Counted from the first letter of the stretch, positions 27,611-37,756 are shown. The stretch is 64,000 nt of DNA from Sulfurisoma sp. (GCA_030691075.1 JAUYFI010000030.1:1-64000); one strand, 5' to 3'. The notes: a model not told the origin generated them from the letters alone. Translations and numbers: made by a program.

Positions 27611-29028
27611 TGCGGCATCAGGAAGGTGGCCTTTTCATGCACCGCCACCTTCTCGTCGTTTCGCGACTTGACATCGAAATAAATCACGTTGGAGCCTTTC
27701 TTGCCGGATTCCGGCGGTACGCGCACCTGCACCAGGATGCTCTTGTTCGACGCCGCGGCGACCTCGATGCCGCTGTCGCCGGCAATCTCGATCTTGTCCA
27801 GGCCGGTGACGCTCATGACGTAGTTCTGCGATTTCTCGGAAACGTTCATCACCTGCAGACGATAGAGGTTCTCGATCAGGCCGCCCTCGACCTCGCGCGC
27901 CAGCGTGGCGCGATCGCGGATGACATCCACGCGCAGCACCGGCTTGGTCGCCAGGCCCCATAGCCAGGCGGCGGTAATAGCCACGAGAATGGCGCTGTAG
28001 ATCACCACGCGCGGCCGGATGATATGGCCGGCAATATCCTTCCAGCCCCAGTGCTGGGCGATGGCATTTTCCGTCGAGTAGCGGATCAGCCCCTTCGGGT
28101 AGTCCATCTTCTCCATCACCTGGTCGCAAGCGTCGATGCAGGCGGCGCAGCCGATGCACTCGTATTGCAGGCCCTGGCGGATGTCGATGCCGGTCGGGCA
28201 GACCTGGACGCAGATGCCGCAATCGACGCAGTCGCCCTTGCCTTGCGTTCTGTAATCGGATCCCTTCCTCCGCGTACCGCGCGGCTCGCCGCGCTCCTCG
28301 TCGTAGGTAATGACCAGGGTATCCGGGTCGAACATCACGCCCTGGAAGCGGGCGTAGGGACACATGTACTTGCACACCTGCTCGCGCAGATGTCCGGCGA
28401 AGGCGTAGGTGAAGGCGCCGTAGAACAGGACCCAGAAGGTTTCCCAGGGACCGAACGACAGCGTAAAGAGTTCGCTCGAAAGCGTCTTGATCGGCGTGAA
28501 GAAGCCGACGAAGGTGAAGCCGGTCCACAGCGCCACCGCCACCCAGGCGGCATAGCGGGAACCGCGCAGCAAGGCCTTGCGGGCGGACATTGGCGCCGCG
28601 TCGAGTTTCACGCGGGCATTGCGGTCGCCCTCGATCTTCTGCTCGATCCAGAGAAATATTTCCGTATAGACGGTCTGCGGGCAGGCATAGCCGCACCACA
28701 GGCGACCGCCGACGGCGGTGAACAGAAACAGGGCATAGGCCGAGATGATCAGCAGCACGGCCAGAAAGAAGACATCCTGCGGCCAGAAGATCAGGCCGAA
28801 GATGTAAAACTTGCGTTCGACGAGATCGAACAGGACGGACTGCCGACCGTTCCAGTTCAGCCACGGAAGCCCGTAGAACAACAGTTGGGTGAACCAGACC
28901 AGAGTCCAGCGCCAGTTGGCGAAAATTCCGCTGACGGCGCGAACCTGGATCTTCTTGTGGACTTCGAAAAGGACGACTTCTTGCGCTTGCTCGGTCGCCG
29001 CGTTGCTGCCGGAGGTTTCGATGGTCAT
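27607..29028 (-). CDS. ccoG: Cytochrome c oxidase accessory protein CcoG (FixG/RdxA)
   Basis: About 473 residues: several spans, CGYACPQTVYTEIFLWIE, and a two-cluster ferredoxin region CVDCGICVQVCPTGIDIR / CIGCAACIDACDQVM, then a C-terminal Ig-like domain. CcoG is linked to copper reduction during cbb3 oxidase assembly. Start ATG 29028 (MTIETSGS) is preferred to an upstream TTG at 29040. It follows ccoP with a 75-base gap containing a GC hairpin. Confidence 0.95.
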   Translation of the reverse strand: MTIETSGSNAATEQAQEVVLFEVHKKIQVRAVSGIFANWRWTLVWFTQLLFYGLPWLNWNGRQSVLFDLVERKFYIFGLIFWPQDVFFLAVLLIISAYALFLFTAVGGRLWCGYACPQTVYTEIFLWIEQKIEGDRNARVKLDAAPMSARKALLRGSRYAAWVAVALWTGFTFVGFFTPIKTLSSELFTLSFGPWETFWVLFYGAFTYAFAGHLREQVCKYMCPYARFQGVMFDPDTLVITYDEERGEPRGTRRKGSDYRTQGKGDCVDCGICVQVCPTGIDIRQGLQYECIGCAACIDACDQVMEKMDYPKGLIRYSTENAIAQHWGWKDIAGHIIRPRVVIYSAILVAITAAWLWGLATKPVLRVDVIRDRATLAREVEGGLIENLYRLQVMNVSEKSQNYVMSVTGLDKIEIAGDSGIEVAAASNKSILVQVRVPPESGKKGSNVIYFDVKSRNDEKVAVHEKATFLMPQ

Positions 29029-29065
29029 GATGACGCTCAAATGATGTAACAGGGGTGAAGCCGCC

Positions 29066-29085
29066 CCCCGGCCCTCCTGCCGGGG
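29066..29085 (-). other. Intercistronic hairpin between ccoP and ccoG
   Basis: CCCCGGC, loop of 6, GCCGGGG: a perfect 7-bp stem without a T-run. It may act as a processing or stability element that lowers ccoG relative to ccoNOQP. Confidence 0.45.
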
Positions 29086-29103
29086 AGCGTTTGCCGCATG
29101 CTA

Positions 29104-30111
29104 CTACTTCTTGTCGGCGGCCATGCCTTCCGTGCCGGCCATGCCGGACATTCCTTCCGGCGCGGCGGCGGCCGCAGCGGGCTTGGCTTCGGCCTTGACG
29201 CCGCCGCCCAGACCCCAGACATAGGCGGTCAGCAGATGCACCTTGGCCGGGCCGAGGAACTCGCCGAACGCGGGCATCTGGTTCGTACGGCCCTTGGTGA
29301 CGGTCTCCATCATGCTGGCTTCCTGCGAGCTATACAGCCAGACCTTGTCGGTCAGGTTTGGGTAGCCGGCATCGGCATTGCCCTTGCCATCCGGGCCATG
29401 ACAGGCGGCGCAAGCCTGCGGGTACAGGTCCTTGCCGCGCTGGGCGCGAATCGAGTCGGACGACAGACCCGAGAGCGAGCGAACGTAATGCACGACATCC
29501 TTGACCTGTTCGCCATCCATGTCGGGCTTGGTGCCCTTCGGCGTCATCACACCCGTGCGGCCGGCGACGATGGTCTCCTTGATCTTGTCGGGCGCGCCGC
29601 CCCACAGCCAGTCGCCATCCTTGAGGTTGGGGAAGCTGGCAGTGCCGCCCGCGTCGGAACCGTGGCACTGCGCGCAGTAGGTGAGGAACAGGCGCTGGCC
29701 CATTTCCTTCGCTTCCGGATTGGCCGCCACGGCCACGATGTCCATCTTCAGGAACTGGTTGAACTTGGGCGCGTACTGCTCCTCCGCCTTCTTCATCTCG
29801 TCTTCATACTGGCCGCGCATGGTCCAGCCGAAGGTGCCGGCCATGTTGCCCAGACCCGGATACAGCACCACATACACCAGGCCGAAAATCACGGTGATGT
29901 AGAACATCCAGCGCCACCAGTTGGGCAGCGGGTTGCTGTACTCCTGCAAGGTCTCGTCCCAGACGTGGCCGGTCGTGTTGCCGGCACTGGTCTTGGCCTT
30001 GTCCTGAATCAACAGGAAAACGCCGCAACCGACAATGCTCGCCAGCGAAACTCCGATCACCCAGAAGTTCCAGAAGCCGCTGACGAAGTCGCTCGTGTTT
30101 TTGAAATCCAT
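29104..30111 (-). CDS. ccoP: cbb3 cytochrome oxidase subunit III (dihaem cytochrome c)
   Basis: 335 residues: N-terminal span FWVIGVSLASIVGCGVFLLI, a second span WMFYITVIFGLVYVVLYPG, then two cytochrome c domains with CAQCH and CAACH and Met ligands downstream. It passes electrons to CcoO and CcoN. The C-terminus is Ala/Gly/Met-rich with no known role. Confidence 0.97.
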   Translation of the reverse strand: MDFKNTSDFVSGFWNFWVIGVSLASIVGCGVFLLIQDKAKTSAGNTTGHVWDETLQEYSNPLPNWWRWMFYITVIFGLVYVVLYPGLGNMAGTFGWTMRGQYEDEMKKAEEQYAPKFNQFLKMDIVAVAANPEAKEMGQRLFLTYCAQCHGSDAGGTASFPNLKDGDWLWGGAPDKIKETIVAGRTGVMTPKGTKPDMDGEQVKDVVHYVRSLSGLSSDSIRAQRGKDLYPQACAACHGPDGKGNADAGYPNLTDKVWLYSSQEASMMETVTKGRTNQMPAFGEFLGPAKVHLLTAYVWGLGGGVKAEAKPAAAAAAPEGMSGMAGTEGMAADKK

Positions 30112-30123
30112 TTCGAATTCCTT

Positions 30124-30303
30124 TCAGTGATTCGTTTGACCGGCGCCGCGCCCAATGTCGGCGGGCTCGTCGTCATCCAGCGGAATGCGCGCGGCCGCCT
30201 CGTAGGCATCCTTGCGACGGCCGGAATAGGCCCACCAGACGATGCCGACGAACGCCAGGAACATCAGCACCGTGACAATGGAACGCAGATCGTTGATGTC
30301 CAT
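30124..30303 (-). CDS. ccoQ: cbb3 oxidase small subunit CcoQ
   Basis: 59 residues: MDINDLRSIVTVLMFLAFVG, one span with IVWWAYSGRRKDAYEAAA, then an acidic tail PLDDDEPADIGRG. The size, span and position between ccoO and ccoP identify CcoQ, which stabilises the complex. The start lies 6 bases after the end of ccoO. Confidence 0.93.
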   Translation of the reverse strand: MDINDLRSIVTVLMFLAFVGIVWWAYSGRRKDAYEAAARIPLDDDEPADIGRGAGQTNH

Positions 30304-30309
30304 GGCCGA

Positions 30310-30921
30310 TTAACGGGTCTGCTTGAGTGCGAGGCCCATGCCCTGCAGGTAGGCGATCAGCGCGTCGAGTTCGGTCTTGCCCTCGATCGCCTTGGGTGCC
30401 TCGGCGATTTCCTTGTCGGAGTAAGGCACGCCCACCACGCGCAATGCCGCCATCTTGGCGCCGATGTTCGGCTCCTTGAGCGGACGGTCCAGCCAGTAGT
30501 AGGCCGGCATGTTCGATTCCGGCACCACGTCGCGCGGGTTCAGCAGGTGGATCTTGTGCCACTGATCGGAGTAACGACCGCCGACGCGGGCCAGATCCGG
30601 ACCGGTGCGCTTGGAGCCCCACTGGAACGGATGGTCATAGACGAACTCGCCCGCCACCGAGTAGTGGCCATAGCGCTCGGTCTCGGCGCGGAACGGACGG
30701 ATCATCTGCGAATGGCAGTTGTAGCAGCCTTCGCGGATGTAGATGTCGCGTCCGGCCAGGCGCACCGGGTCATAGGGCTTGACCAGTTCGTTGACCGGCT
30801 TGGTCGTCGAGGTCTGGAAGAAGAGCGGCACGATCTCGACGAGACCCGCGACACTCACCAGCAGAACGGTCAAGACGATCATCCATCCGACGTTCTTTTC
30901 GATTTGCTCATGCGTCAACAT
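30310..30921 (-). CDS. ccoO: cbb3 oxidase subunit II (monohaem cytochrome c)
   Basis: 203 residues. N-terminal anchor [26 protein letters not shown], haem motif [13 protein letters not shown], then [32 protein letters not shown] and a Met ligand in [12 protein letters not shown]. Normal length. Confidence 0.98.
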   Translation of the reverse strand: MLTHEQIEKNVGWMIVLTVLLVSVAGLVEIVPLFFQTSTTKPVNELVKPYDPVRLAGRDIYIREGCYNCHSQMIRPFRAETERYGHYSVAGEFVYDHPFQWGSKRTGPDLARVGGRYSDQWHKIHLLNPRDVVPESNMPAYYWLDRPLKEPNIGAKMAALRVVGVPYSDKEIAEAPKAIEGKTELDALIAYLQGMGLALKQTR

Positions 30922-30953
30922 GATTTTCTAGCTCCTTGTGATTGAACGTGAGC

Positions 30954-32393
30954 TCAATGAGCGTGGGCCGGCTCGAGCACCGGCGCGTCGTTGACCGCGC
31001 GGCCGCCGGCCATGGTCATGAACATGTTGTAGGCCATGATCAGCATGCCGGTCAGGAACAACGTGCCGCCGACGACGCGGATGGTCCAGAACGGGTAGGA
31101 GGCCTTGACCGACTCGACGAAGGAGTAGGTCAGCGTGCCATCCACGTTGGTGGCGCGCCACATCAGACCCTGCATCACGCCGGAGATCCACAGCGCGGCG
31201 ATGTAGAGCACGGTGCCCAGCGTCGCCAGCCAGAAATGCACGTTGATGAGCGAGGTCGAGTGCATCTCGGTCTTGCCGAAGACGCGCGGGATGATGTAGT
31301 AGGTGCAGCCGATCGCGATCATCGCCACCCAGCCCAGGGCGCCGGAGTGCACATGGCCGACGGTCCAGTCGGTGTAGTGCGACAGGGCGTTGACCGTCTT
31401 GATCGACATCATCGGGCCTTCGAAGGTCGACATGCCGTAGAAGGACAGCGAGGTGATCATGAACTTGAGGATCGGATCGTCGCGCAGCTTGTGCCAGGCG
31501 CCCGACAGGGTCATGATGCCGTTGATCATGCCGCCCCAGGAGGGTGCGAGCAGGATCAGCGAGAAGATCATGCCGAGCGACTGGGTCCAGTCGGGCAGCG
31601 CGGTGTAGTGCAGGTGGTGCGGGCCGGCCCACATGTAGGTGAAGACCAGGGCCCAGAAGTGCACCACCGACAGGCGGTAGGAATACACCGGGCGACCGGC
31701 CTGCTTCGGCACGAAGTAATACATCATGCCGAGGAAGCCCGCGGTCAGGAAGAAGCCCACCGCGTTATGACCGTACCACCACTGCACCATGGCGTCCTGC
31801 ACGCCGGCGTAGGCGGAGTAGGACTTGGGCGTGAGCATGCCCTCGGCGAAGACCGGGATCTCGGCGCTATTGACCAGGTGCAGCACGGCCACGGTCAGGA
31901 TGAAGCCGCCGAAGAACCAGTTCGACACATAGATGTGCGGGGTCTTGCGCTTCATCAGCGTGCCGAAGAACACCACGGCGTAGGAAACCCAGACGACGGT
32001 GATGAGGATGTCGATCGGCCACTCGAGCTCGGCGTATTCCTTGCCCGAGGTGAAACCGAGCGGCAGGGACAGCGCGGCGAGCACGATGATCAACTGCCAG
32101 CCCCAGAAGGTGAAGGCGGCCAGACCCGGCGCGAACAGCGTCGCGTGGGAGGTGCGCTGCACCGAATAGTAGGAGGTGGCGAACAGCGCGCAACCGCCGA
32201 AAGCGAAAATTACCGCGTTGGTGTGGAGGGGACGCAGTCGGCCGTAACTCAGCCATTCAACGACATTCAGCTCCGGCCAGACGAGTTGAGCGGCAATGAT
32301 TACGCCGACCAACATACCCACGATGCCCCAAATTACGGTCATCACGGCGAACTGGCGCACGACTTTGTAGTTGTAAGTCGCTTGCGATTGCAT
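30954..32393 (-). CDS. ccoN: cbb3 oxidase catalytic subunit I
   Basis: 479 residues with twelve spans. It holds haems b and b3 plus CuB; diagnostic stretches are [80 protein letters not shown] and [14 protein letters not shown]. It reduces O2 to water with high affinity. ATG 32393 follows GAGGTGATTACATC. Upstream lie an FNR box and a perfect inverted repeat that would be in the mRNA leader. It heads ccoNOQP-ccoG-ccoH. Confidence 0.98.
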   Translation of the reverse strand: MQSQATYNYKVVRQFAVMTVIWGIVGMLVGVIIAAQLVWPELNVVEWLSYGRLRPLHTNAVIFAFGGCALFATSYYSVQRTSHATLFAPGLAAFTFWGWQLIIVLAALSLPLGFTSGKEYAELEWPIDILITVVWVSYAVVFFGTLMKRKTPHIYVSNWFFGGFILTVAVLHLVNSAEIPVFAEGMLTPKSYSAYAGVQDAMVQWWYGHNAVGFFLTAGFLGMMYYFVPKQAGRPVYSYRLSVVHFWALVFTYMWAGPHHLHYTALPDWTQSLGMIFSLILLAPSWGGMINGIMTLSGAWHKLRDDPILKFMITSLSFYGMSTFEGPMMSIKTVNALSHYTDWTVGHVHSGALGWVAMIAIGCTYYIIPRVFGKTEMHSTSLINVHFWLATLGTVLYIAALWISGVMQGLMWRATNVDGTLTYSFVESVKASYPFWTIRVVGGTLFLTGMLIMAYNMFMTMAGGRAVNDAPVLEPAHAH

Positions 32394-32432
32394 GATGTAA
32401 TCACCTCATAGACTAAAAAAATCATTAACTTA

Positions 32433-32465
32433 AGTACCTATACCACTACCCATGGTATAGGTACT
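32433..32465 (-). promoter_or_regulatory. Perfect 12-bp inverted repeat in the ccoN leader
   Basis: AGTACCTATACC, 9-base loop, GGTATAGGTACT. If FNR acts at -41.5 from the box at 32510, transcription starts near 32475, so this repeat would form a stem at the 5' end of the ccoN mRNA. It could instead be an operator. It is AT-richer than its surroundings. Confidence 0.6.
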
Positions 32466-32509
32466 AAGTCGCCCGAAGCGCAGAATATACCCGAGAGCGG
32501 GCCAGATTA

Positions 32510-32523
32510 TTGATGCGCGTCAA
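32510..32523. promoter_or_regulatory. FNR box before ccoN
   Basis: TTGATGCGCGTCAA matches the FNR consensus with one change and is symmetrical in its half-sites. It is centred about 123 bases before the ccoN start, as expected for an anaerobically induced cbb3 operon with a long leader. Confidence 0.75.
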
Positions 32524-32620
32524 TAAATCTCTCGTATCGGAAATTGAATCCACGGACCAAGACAGCTACCGAGCCGTCAATCGCCAGGAAATCCGGCCTC
32601 GGGAATGTGGGAAAACCGGC

Positions 32621-32650
32621 AAAAAAAAAGGGTGCGCTTACAGCGCACCC
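32621..32650 (-). terminator. Rho-independent terminator after ccoIS
   Basis: On the minus strand GGGTGCGC, 5-base loop, GCGCACCC is followed by nine Ts. It ends the ccoI-ccoS transcript before the ccoN promoter region. Confidence 0.9.
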
Positions 32651-32785
32651 CCCAACCCCAACAGAGAGACTAACCGTTGCCGGACTGTTGCCGTACCCCT
32701 TGGCCGCAGCCCGAATTCCTTGGTCGCCAGTATGGACATCGGGCCTTCCGCGATCTTTGATCTGGATCAACATGACGAAAATATT

Positions 32786-32989
32786 TCACTGCGGAGGGGA
32801 TTTATCCTTCGCCGTCCCGGCTGCGGGGTTGTCACACGCCCGATCGTCATCCATGAGGATGCGGTAACCCGGCCCGTCGAGGTCGTCGAACTGCCCGCTC
32901 TTGAGCGACCACCAGAAACCGGCGCCGATCGCGAACACCAGCACGACGGAAAGCGGCACCAGCAGATACAGAATGTCCATGCCGTCCAT
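32786..32989 (-). CDS. ccoS: cbb3 oxidase maturation protein CcoS
   Basis: 67 residues, one span: MDILYLLVPLSVVLVFAIGA then FWWSLKSGQFDDLDGPGYRI, the family signature. CcoS is needed for cofactor insertion into cbb3 oxidase. The start may be the second Met (32980). It lies 11 bases after ccoI and before a strong terminator. Confidence 0.93.
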   Translation of the reverse strand: MDGMDILYLLVPLSVVLVFAIGAGFWWSLKSGQFDDLDGPGYRILMDDDRACDNPAAGTAKDKSPPQ

Positions 32990-33000
32990 CGGTCATCCAC

Positions 33001-35454
33001 TCATTTTGCGGTTTTGCCCTGCAGACGCAGGGCATTCATCACCACCAGCAGCGAACTGGCCGACATGCCGATGCCGGCCATCCACGGCGTGACCCACCCC
33101 GCCATGGCCAGCGGAATGGCCAGCACATTGTAGGCGAAGGCCCAGGCCAGATTCTGGCGGATCACGCGCAGCGTGCGCCGCGCCAGCGCGATGCCCTGCG
33201 CCAATTGCACGGGCGCGTCGGACAGCAGCACCACGTCGGCCTGGCCGCGGGCGAGTTCCGTGCCGCTACCCATGGCGATCGAGACATGCGCCTGGGCCAG
33301 CACCGGCGCATCGTTGACCCCGTCGCCCACCATTGCCACGACGGCGCCGCCATCCTGCAGCGCCTTGATCGCGGCGTGCTTATCTTCCGGCGTCATCGCG
33401 CCGCGCGCCTCGGCGATGCCGAGACCCGCAGCCATCTTCGCCACCGCCCCCGGCGCATCGCCGCTCAGCATGGAGACCTCGAAGCCCTGCTCGAGCAAGG
33501 CCGCAATCGCGGCGGCTGAACCGGCGCGCGCCGCATCCTCCAGGCGGAACAGGGCGATCCAGCCGGCCGCGTCGCCCAGCGCCACCACCGTGGCGCCCTC
33601 CTCCGCCCAGGCGGTGGCCTCGCCCGGCTCGGGCCGACCATGCAACTCCGCGACATAGGCCAGCGTGCCGATGCGCAGCACGCGGCCGTCGATTTTCCCC
33701 TCGACACCGCGCCCGGTGCGCGCCAGCAGTTCGCTCACCGCAGGTGATGAAAAAGTCGGCGCTGGCGGTACGGCGGCGGCCTCGCGCAACGCACGACCAA
33801 TGGGGTGTTCCGACCCGGCTTCCAGCGCTGCGGCCAGCGCCCGCGCCTCGGCGACATCCTGCGTTCCCAGGGCGAGCATGTCCATCACCCGCGGCCGCCC
33901 CTCGGTCAGCGTGCCGGTCTTGTCGAACACGATATGCGTCGCCCGCGCCAGAGTCTCGATGGCATGGCCGCGCGTCACCAGCACGCCGTGGCGCGCCATC
34001 GCCCCCGTGGCCACGGTCAGCGCCGCCGGCGTCGCCAGCGACAGCGCGCAGGGGCAGCTCACCACCAGCACGGCGACGAACACCCACAGCGCGCGCGAAG
34101 CATCGATGTTCCACCAGACCACCGCCGTCACCACCGCCAGGATCAGCAAGGTCACCACGAAGCGCGCCGCGATGCGATCGGCCATTACCACCATGCGCGG
34201 CTTCTCGGCGGCGGCGCGCTCCATTAGGCGCTGGATGGTGGCCAGCCGCGTGCCCTCGCCCACCTTGTCGACGCGCAGCACCAGCGGGCTGGCCACATTG
34301 ACGCTGCCGCCGACCACCGCCGCCCCGACAAATTTCGCCACCGGCCGGCTCTCGCCCGTCAGCAGCGACTCGTCGGCGCTGCTCTCCCCCGCCAGCACCG
34401 TGCCATCCACCGGAATCACCTCGCCCGGCTTCACCAACACCGTGTCGCCAACGCCGACTTCCGCCACGGGAATACGCTCGGCCTCCATCTCCGGGTAGCG
34501 CGGTAGCCGCGAGCAGAAGGCCGGGATGGCGCGCGCCAGCGCCTCGATACCGCGCACCGCCTTCTGTCGCGCCATCATTTCCAGATAGCGTCCCGACAGC
34601 AGGAAGAACACGAACATCGTCACCGAGTCGAAATACACCTCGCCGGCGGCGATCAGCGTCGCCCAGGTGCTCGCGGCGAAGGCCGCGCCCACGCCCAGCG
34701 CCACCGGCACGTCCATGCCGACGCGCCCGAGCTTCAGGTCGCGCCAAGCCGAAACGAAAAACGGCGCCGCCGAATACAAAATCACCGGCAGCGTCAGCAC
34801 GAAGCTGGCCCAGCGCATCAGCTGCTCGATCTCCGGCGTCATGTCGCCCCCGGCCAGATACACCGGCACGGCATACATCATCACCTGCATCATGCCGAAG
34901 CCGGCGACGAACAGCCGCCACAACGCCGCGCGACGTTCCTTCCGCGCCAGTTGCTCCGAGCGCAGCGTGTCGTAGGGGTGGGCGCGATAGCCGATCGCCG
35001 CGATGGCCGCGAGAATTTGCGACAGTTTGATCCGCCGCTCGTCCCAGCGCACCCGCGCGCGGCGCGTGGCGTAATTGATGTCGACGGCTGTAACGCCTTC
35101 TTGCCGCGCGATATGCGCCTCGTTGAGCCAGACGCAGGCGGAACAAGTGATGCCTTCGAGAATCAGCGCCGCCTCGCGCTCATGCTCGCCGACCGGACGC
35201 ACGAAATTCTTCTGCACCTCCGGATGGTCGAAAAGACCGAGCTCCTGCAATTCCATCGGCATAGCCTCGCGCGGACTTTCCGGCAGCGCGTCGCGGTGGC
35301 GGTAATACTCGGTCAGATTGTTGGCGACGATGGCCCGCGCCACGGCCTGGCAGCCGGCGCAGCACATCTCGCGCGGCGCGCCGTCGATCTCGACGGAAAG
35401 ATCCGCCCCGGACGGGACCGGCAGCCCGCAGTGATAACAGTTAGCCTGTGACAA
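33001..35454 (-). CDS. ccoI: Copper-exporting P-type ATPase for cbb3 assembly
   Basis: 817 residues. The N-terminal Cys-rich domain has CYHCGLPVP and [12 protein letters not shown]; the HMA domain has [13 protein letters not shown]. Eight spans include the ion motif [14 protein letters not shown], followed by phosphorylation site DKTGTLTEG, nucleotide domain with SEHPIGRAL and GRGVEG, and [15 protein letters not shown]. It moves copper to the periplasm for CuB of CcoN. Residues about 560-568 (VPPAPTF), in a nucleotide-domain loop, are an antisense repeat copy. The start is a non-ATG codon inside AGGCTAAC-like sequence. Confidence 0.95.
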   Translation of the reverse strand: MSQANCYHCGLPVPSGADLSVEIDGAPREMCCAGCQAVARAIVANNLTEYYRHRDALPESPREAMPMELQELGLFDHPEVQKNFVRPVGEHEREAALILEGITCSACVWLNEAHIARQEGVTAVDINYATRRARVRWDERRIKLSQILAAIAAIGYRAHPYDTLRSEQLARKERRAALWRLFVAGFGMMQVMMYAVPVYLAGGDMTPEIEQLMRWASFVLTLPVILYSAAPFFVSAWRDLKLGRVGMDVPVALGVGAAFAASTWATLIAAGEVYFDSVTMFVFFLLSGRYLEMMARQKAVRGIEALARAIPAFCSRLPRYPEMEAERIPVAEVGVGDTVLVKPGEVIPVDGTVLAGESSADESLLTGESRPVAKFVGAAVVGGSVNVASPLVLRVDKVGEGTRLATIQRLMERAAAEKPRMVVMADRIAARFVVTLLILAVVTAVVWWNIDASRALWVFVAVLVVSCPCALSLATPAALTVATGAMARHGVLVTRGHAIETLARATHIVFDKTGTLTEGRPRVMDMLALGTQDVAEARALAAALEAGSEHPIGRALREAAAVPPAPTFSSPAVSELLARTGRGVEGKIDGRVLRIGTLAYVAELHGRPEPGEATAWAEEGATVVALGDAAGWIALFRLEDAARAGSAAAIAALLEQGFEVSMLSGDAPGAVAKMAAGLGIAEARGAMTPEDKHAAIKALQDGGAVVAMVGDGVNDAPVLAQAHVSIAMGSGTELARGQADVVLLSDAPVQLAQGIALARRTLRVIRQNLAWAFAYNVLAIPLAMAGWVTPWMAGIGMSASSLLVVMNALRLQGKTAK
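33750..33777 (+). repeat. Dispersed short element, copy 7 (antisense in ccoI)
   Basis: AAAAAGTCGGC then GCTGGCGGTACGGCGGC. On the gene strand it encodes AVPPAPTFS between [11 protein letters not shown] and the GRGVEG motif, a surface loop of the nucleotide-binding domain. Confidence 0.85.
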
Positions 35455-35457
35455 GTG

Positions 35458-35886
35458 TCAAACCACCACCAACTCAACCCGCCGGCCCAGCGCATGCAAA
35501 GCTCGCTCCAATGCCGGAACCTTGGTGCCATGCTTCGGATCGAGCATCCGCCGCGCTTCTTTCTCGTCCAGACCCAGCCGACGCGCAAGCTCGGCCTTCG
35601 AGACATTCTGCTCGCGCATCGAGACATAGAGCGCCGCCTTCATCGCCGTCCCCACCGGCAGGGCAGCAGGGTGCTCGCCACGTTTCTTTGCAGACGGGAC
35701 GGGAATGTCCAGTCCGTCCTCAATCCGCATCTCGATGGCGGCTTCCAGGGCACCCTCGGCCTCGCTGATGGCATCCTCGATGGCTTCTCCCTGAGTCACA
35801 ACTTCCGGGACATCGCGGCAGGTCACGACGTAGCCGCCATCCGCTTCGTCGGGTGTGAGGATTACGGGGTAAGTGAATCGCTGCAT
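35458..35886 (-). CDS. hicB: HicB-family antitoxin
   Basis: 142 residues: N-terminal degenerate RNase-H-like HicB fold (YPVILTPDEADGGYVVTCRD and VPEVVTQGEAIEDAISEAEGAL) and a C-terminal helix-turn-helix with VSKAELARRLGLDEKEARRMLD. It neutralises HicA and represses the operon. It lies 9 bases after hicA and 3 bases before the ccoI start, on the same strand, so read-through into ccoI is possible. Confidence 0.92.
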   Translation of the reverse strand: MQRFTYPVILTPDEADGGYVVTCRDVPEVVTQGEAIEDAISEAEGALEAAIEMRIEDGLDIPVPSAKKRGEHPAALPVGTAMKAALYVSMREQNVSKAELARRLGLDEKEARRMLDPKHGTKVPALERALHALGRRVELVVV

Positions 35887-35895
35887 GGCTGACTC

Positions 35896-36111
35896 CTAAG
35901 TCAAATCCTTGTCCGTCAGGCCCAATTGCTTGAGCATGCCGTGGTACGTACTGGTCTTGAGTTCATCTTTGAGATTGCGCACCGTGGTTCGCTTGTCGCC
36001 GTACTTCAGTACACCATGCGAACCCTTTCCCTTTTCCGGGTGCCATGAGCAGGCGACAGCCTTTTCTTTCGCCAACTTCCGAATCCTCTTGAGAAACTCG
36101 CTACCTTTCAT
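35896..36111 (-). CDS. hicA: HicA-family mRNA interferase toxin
   Basis: 71 residues with a double-stranded RNA-binding-like fold. KGSEFLKRIRKLAKEKAV is followed by KGKGSHGVLKYGDKRTTV, carrying the catalytic-type GSH histidine, and ends STYHGMLKQLGLTDKDL. It cleaves mRNA independently of ribosomes in characterised members. Toxin-first order is usual for hicAB. Confidence 0.92.
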   Translation of the reverse strand: MKGSEFLKRIRKLAKEKAVACSWHPEKGKGSHGVLKYGDKRTTVRNLKDELKTSTYHGMLKQLGLTDKDLT

Positions 36112-36159
36112 GGGTCACAGTATCGGACATTATTGACCGATTCGCAAGTTGGGCGGATC

Positions 36160-36927
36160 CTACTTCGGCTGCATGCGGATTGCCCCGTCGAGGCGGATCA
36201 CCTCGCCGTTGAGATAGGGATTCTCGACGATCTGCCGCACCAGCATGGCGAATTCATCGGGCTTCCCCAGCCGCGGGGGGAACGGCACCATCCTGCCCAG
36301 TGCTTCCTGCACCTCCGCCGGCATCCCGGTCAGCATCGGCGTCTCGAAAATCCCCGGCGCGATGGTCATCACGCGGATGCCCGAGCGCGCCAGATCGCGC
36401 GCGATCGGCAGCGTCATGCCGGCGATACCCGCCTTGGAGGCCGCGTAGGCCGCCTGCCCCATCTGCCCATCGTAAGCCGCCACCGAAGCCGTATTGACGA
36501 TCACGCCGCGCTCGCCGTCCGCATTGGGCTCGTTCTTCGCCATCGCCTCCGCCGCCAGCCGGATCATGTTGAACGTGCCGACCAGATTCACGTCGATCAC
36601 GCGGCGAAAAGACTCCAGCGCATGAGCGCCGTCCTTGCCCGCGGTCTTCTCGGCGTGGACGATGCCGGCGCAATTGACCAGGCCATGCAGGCCGCCGAAT
36701 TCCGCCACCGCCCGGTCAACCGCTACCTTTGCGCTCGGCTCATCCGCGACATTGGTGGCAACGAAGCGCACTGCCGCACCCAGTTCAGCGGCCAGCGCCT
36801 CGCCGGCCGCCGCATTCATGTCGGCGATCACCACCCGGGCGCCCTGCCCGGCCAGCAGCCGCGCCGCCGCCGCGCCAAGTCCCGAGGCGCCGCCGGTAAC
36901 GATGAAAATGCCCTGACCGATCCGCAT
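36160..36927 (-). CDS. Short-chain dehydrogenase (3-hydroxyacyl-CoA dehydrogenase type-2-like)
   Basis: 255 residues, an SDR fold: [20 protein letters not shown] (NAD site TGGxxGLG), VNCAGI, catalytic Ser in [15 protein letters not shown] (Tyr and Lys), and [14 protein letters not shown]. It is most like HSD10/FadB2-type 3-hydroxyacyl-CoA dehydrogenases of beta-oxidation. ATG 36927 follows GCGGAGCAAGCC. It is flanked on both sides by toxin-antitoxin modules and has no metabolic neighbour. Confidence 0.85.
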   Translation of the reverse strand: MRIGQGIFIVTGGASGLGAAAARLLAGQGARVVIADMNAAAGEALAAELGAAVRFVATNVADEPSAKVAVDRAVAEFGGLHGLVNCAGIVHAEKTAGKDGAHALESFRRVIDVNLVGTFNMIRLAAEAMAKNEPNADGERGVIVNTASVAAYDGQMGQAAYAASKAGIAGMTLPIARDLARSGIRVMTIAPGIFETPMLTGMPAEVQEALGRMVPFPPRLGKPDEFAMLVRQIVENPYLNGEVIRLDGAIRMQPK

Positions 36928-36941
36928 GGCTTGCTCCGCAA

Positions 36942-37292
36942 TCAAGCGGTCGCCAGTTCCCCGGCCGCTTTCTTGCGCGATGCCCGGCGCGGCTTGGCGG
37001 CGACAGCCGGCGTGGCGTGAAGCTTGATCCCGAGGGCTCGGATAACTTTCAGCACCGTCGAAAGCTCGGGATTGCCTGATGACGAGAGCGCACGGTAAAG
37101 CCCCTCGCGAGTGAGGCCGGTATCGCGGGCAAGTTGTGTCATGCCGCGAGCCCGGGCGATGTCATTCAGCGCGGCACGGATCAGGCTACCGTCGCCCGGG
37201 TCTTCATCAAGGCATGCATCGAGGTAGAGCGCCATGTCCACCTCGGTTTCGAGGTAGTCCGCCGCATCCCAACGAGTGAATTTCTCGGCCAT
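36942..37292 (-). CDS. HigA-like addiction-module antidote
   Basis: 116 residues: [20 protein letters not shown], then a helix-turn-helix of the type [20 protein letters not shown] with [17 protein letters not shown]. This matches the putative addiction-module antidote family that follows RelE-like killers. The tail is basic ([11 protein letters not shown]). The start overlaps the end of the toxin gene region by no more than 3 bases (toxin ends at 37295). Confidence 0.88.
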   Translation of the reverse strand: MAEKFTRWDAADYLETEVDMALYLDACLDEDPGDGSLIRAALNDIARARGMTQLARDTGLTREGLYRALSSSGNPELSTVLKVIRALGIKLHATPAVAAKPRRASRKKAAGELATA

Positions 37293-37294
37293 GT

Positions 37295-37594
37295 TCAGTC
37301 GCTCCATTCCTTGGCAATCTTGATCGCCGCCTTAATGTCGACATCCTGCGTGCTCTTGTCTCCACCAGCCAGCAACACCACTAACACCGATCCACGCTGC
37401 ATGAAGTAGATGCGATAGCCGGGACCGTGGTCGATCCGCATCTCGCTCACACCTTCCCGCGCCGGCTTCACGTCGCCGAAGTGGCCGGATTCCTCAACAC
37501 GTCGAATCCGGGCATTGATGCGGACTCGTGCCTGCCGATCCTTCAGCTTGCGGAACCACTGCTCGTAGGTGTCGCTCTTGCGGATTTCAAGCAT
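37295..37594 (-). CDS. RelE/HigB-like addiction-module toxin
   Basis: 99 residues: MLEIRKSDTYEQWFRKLKDR, ARIRRVEESGHFGDVKPARE, SEMRIDHGPGYRIYFMQRGS, then LLAGGDKSTQDVDI. It fits the phage-derived Gp49-like/killer branch of the RelE fold, probably a ribosome-dependent mRNase. ATG 37594 is preferred to a codon 18 bases upstream. Toxin first, antidote second, as in higBA. Confidence 0.88.
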   Translation of the reverse strand: MLEIRKSDTYEQWFRKLKDRQARVRINARIRRVEESGHFGDVKPAREGVSEMRIDHGPGYRIYFMQRGSVLVVLLAGGDKSTQDVDIKAAIKIAKEWSD

Positions 37595-37756
37595 GGACAA
37601 AGTGTAATCCATGATTTACGGACATTCAAGGAAGAAAGCCCCGGCTGGAGCCGGCACGGTGGCCGCGTATCAGGGAGTGACCGAAGCACTCCCGAGGCCA
37701 GGGATTGGGCTACTCATCCGACACGACACTGGCATGCGGTCATGAATCGGCGCCAT

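Noticed and set aside
34434..34460. GGAAGTCGGC then GTTGGCGACACGG in ccoI (AEVGVGDTV)
   Set aside because: The match is good, but P-type ATPases normally have EV-x-x-GD-x-V-x-V-x-PGE here, so native sequence explains it. It was not counted among the 14 copies.
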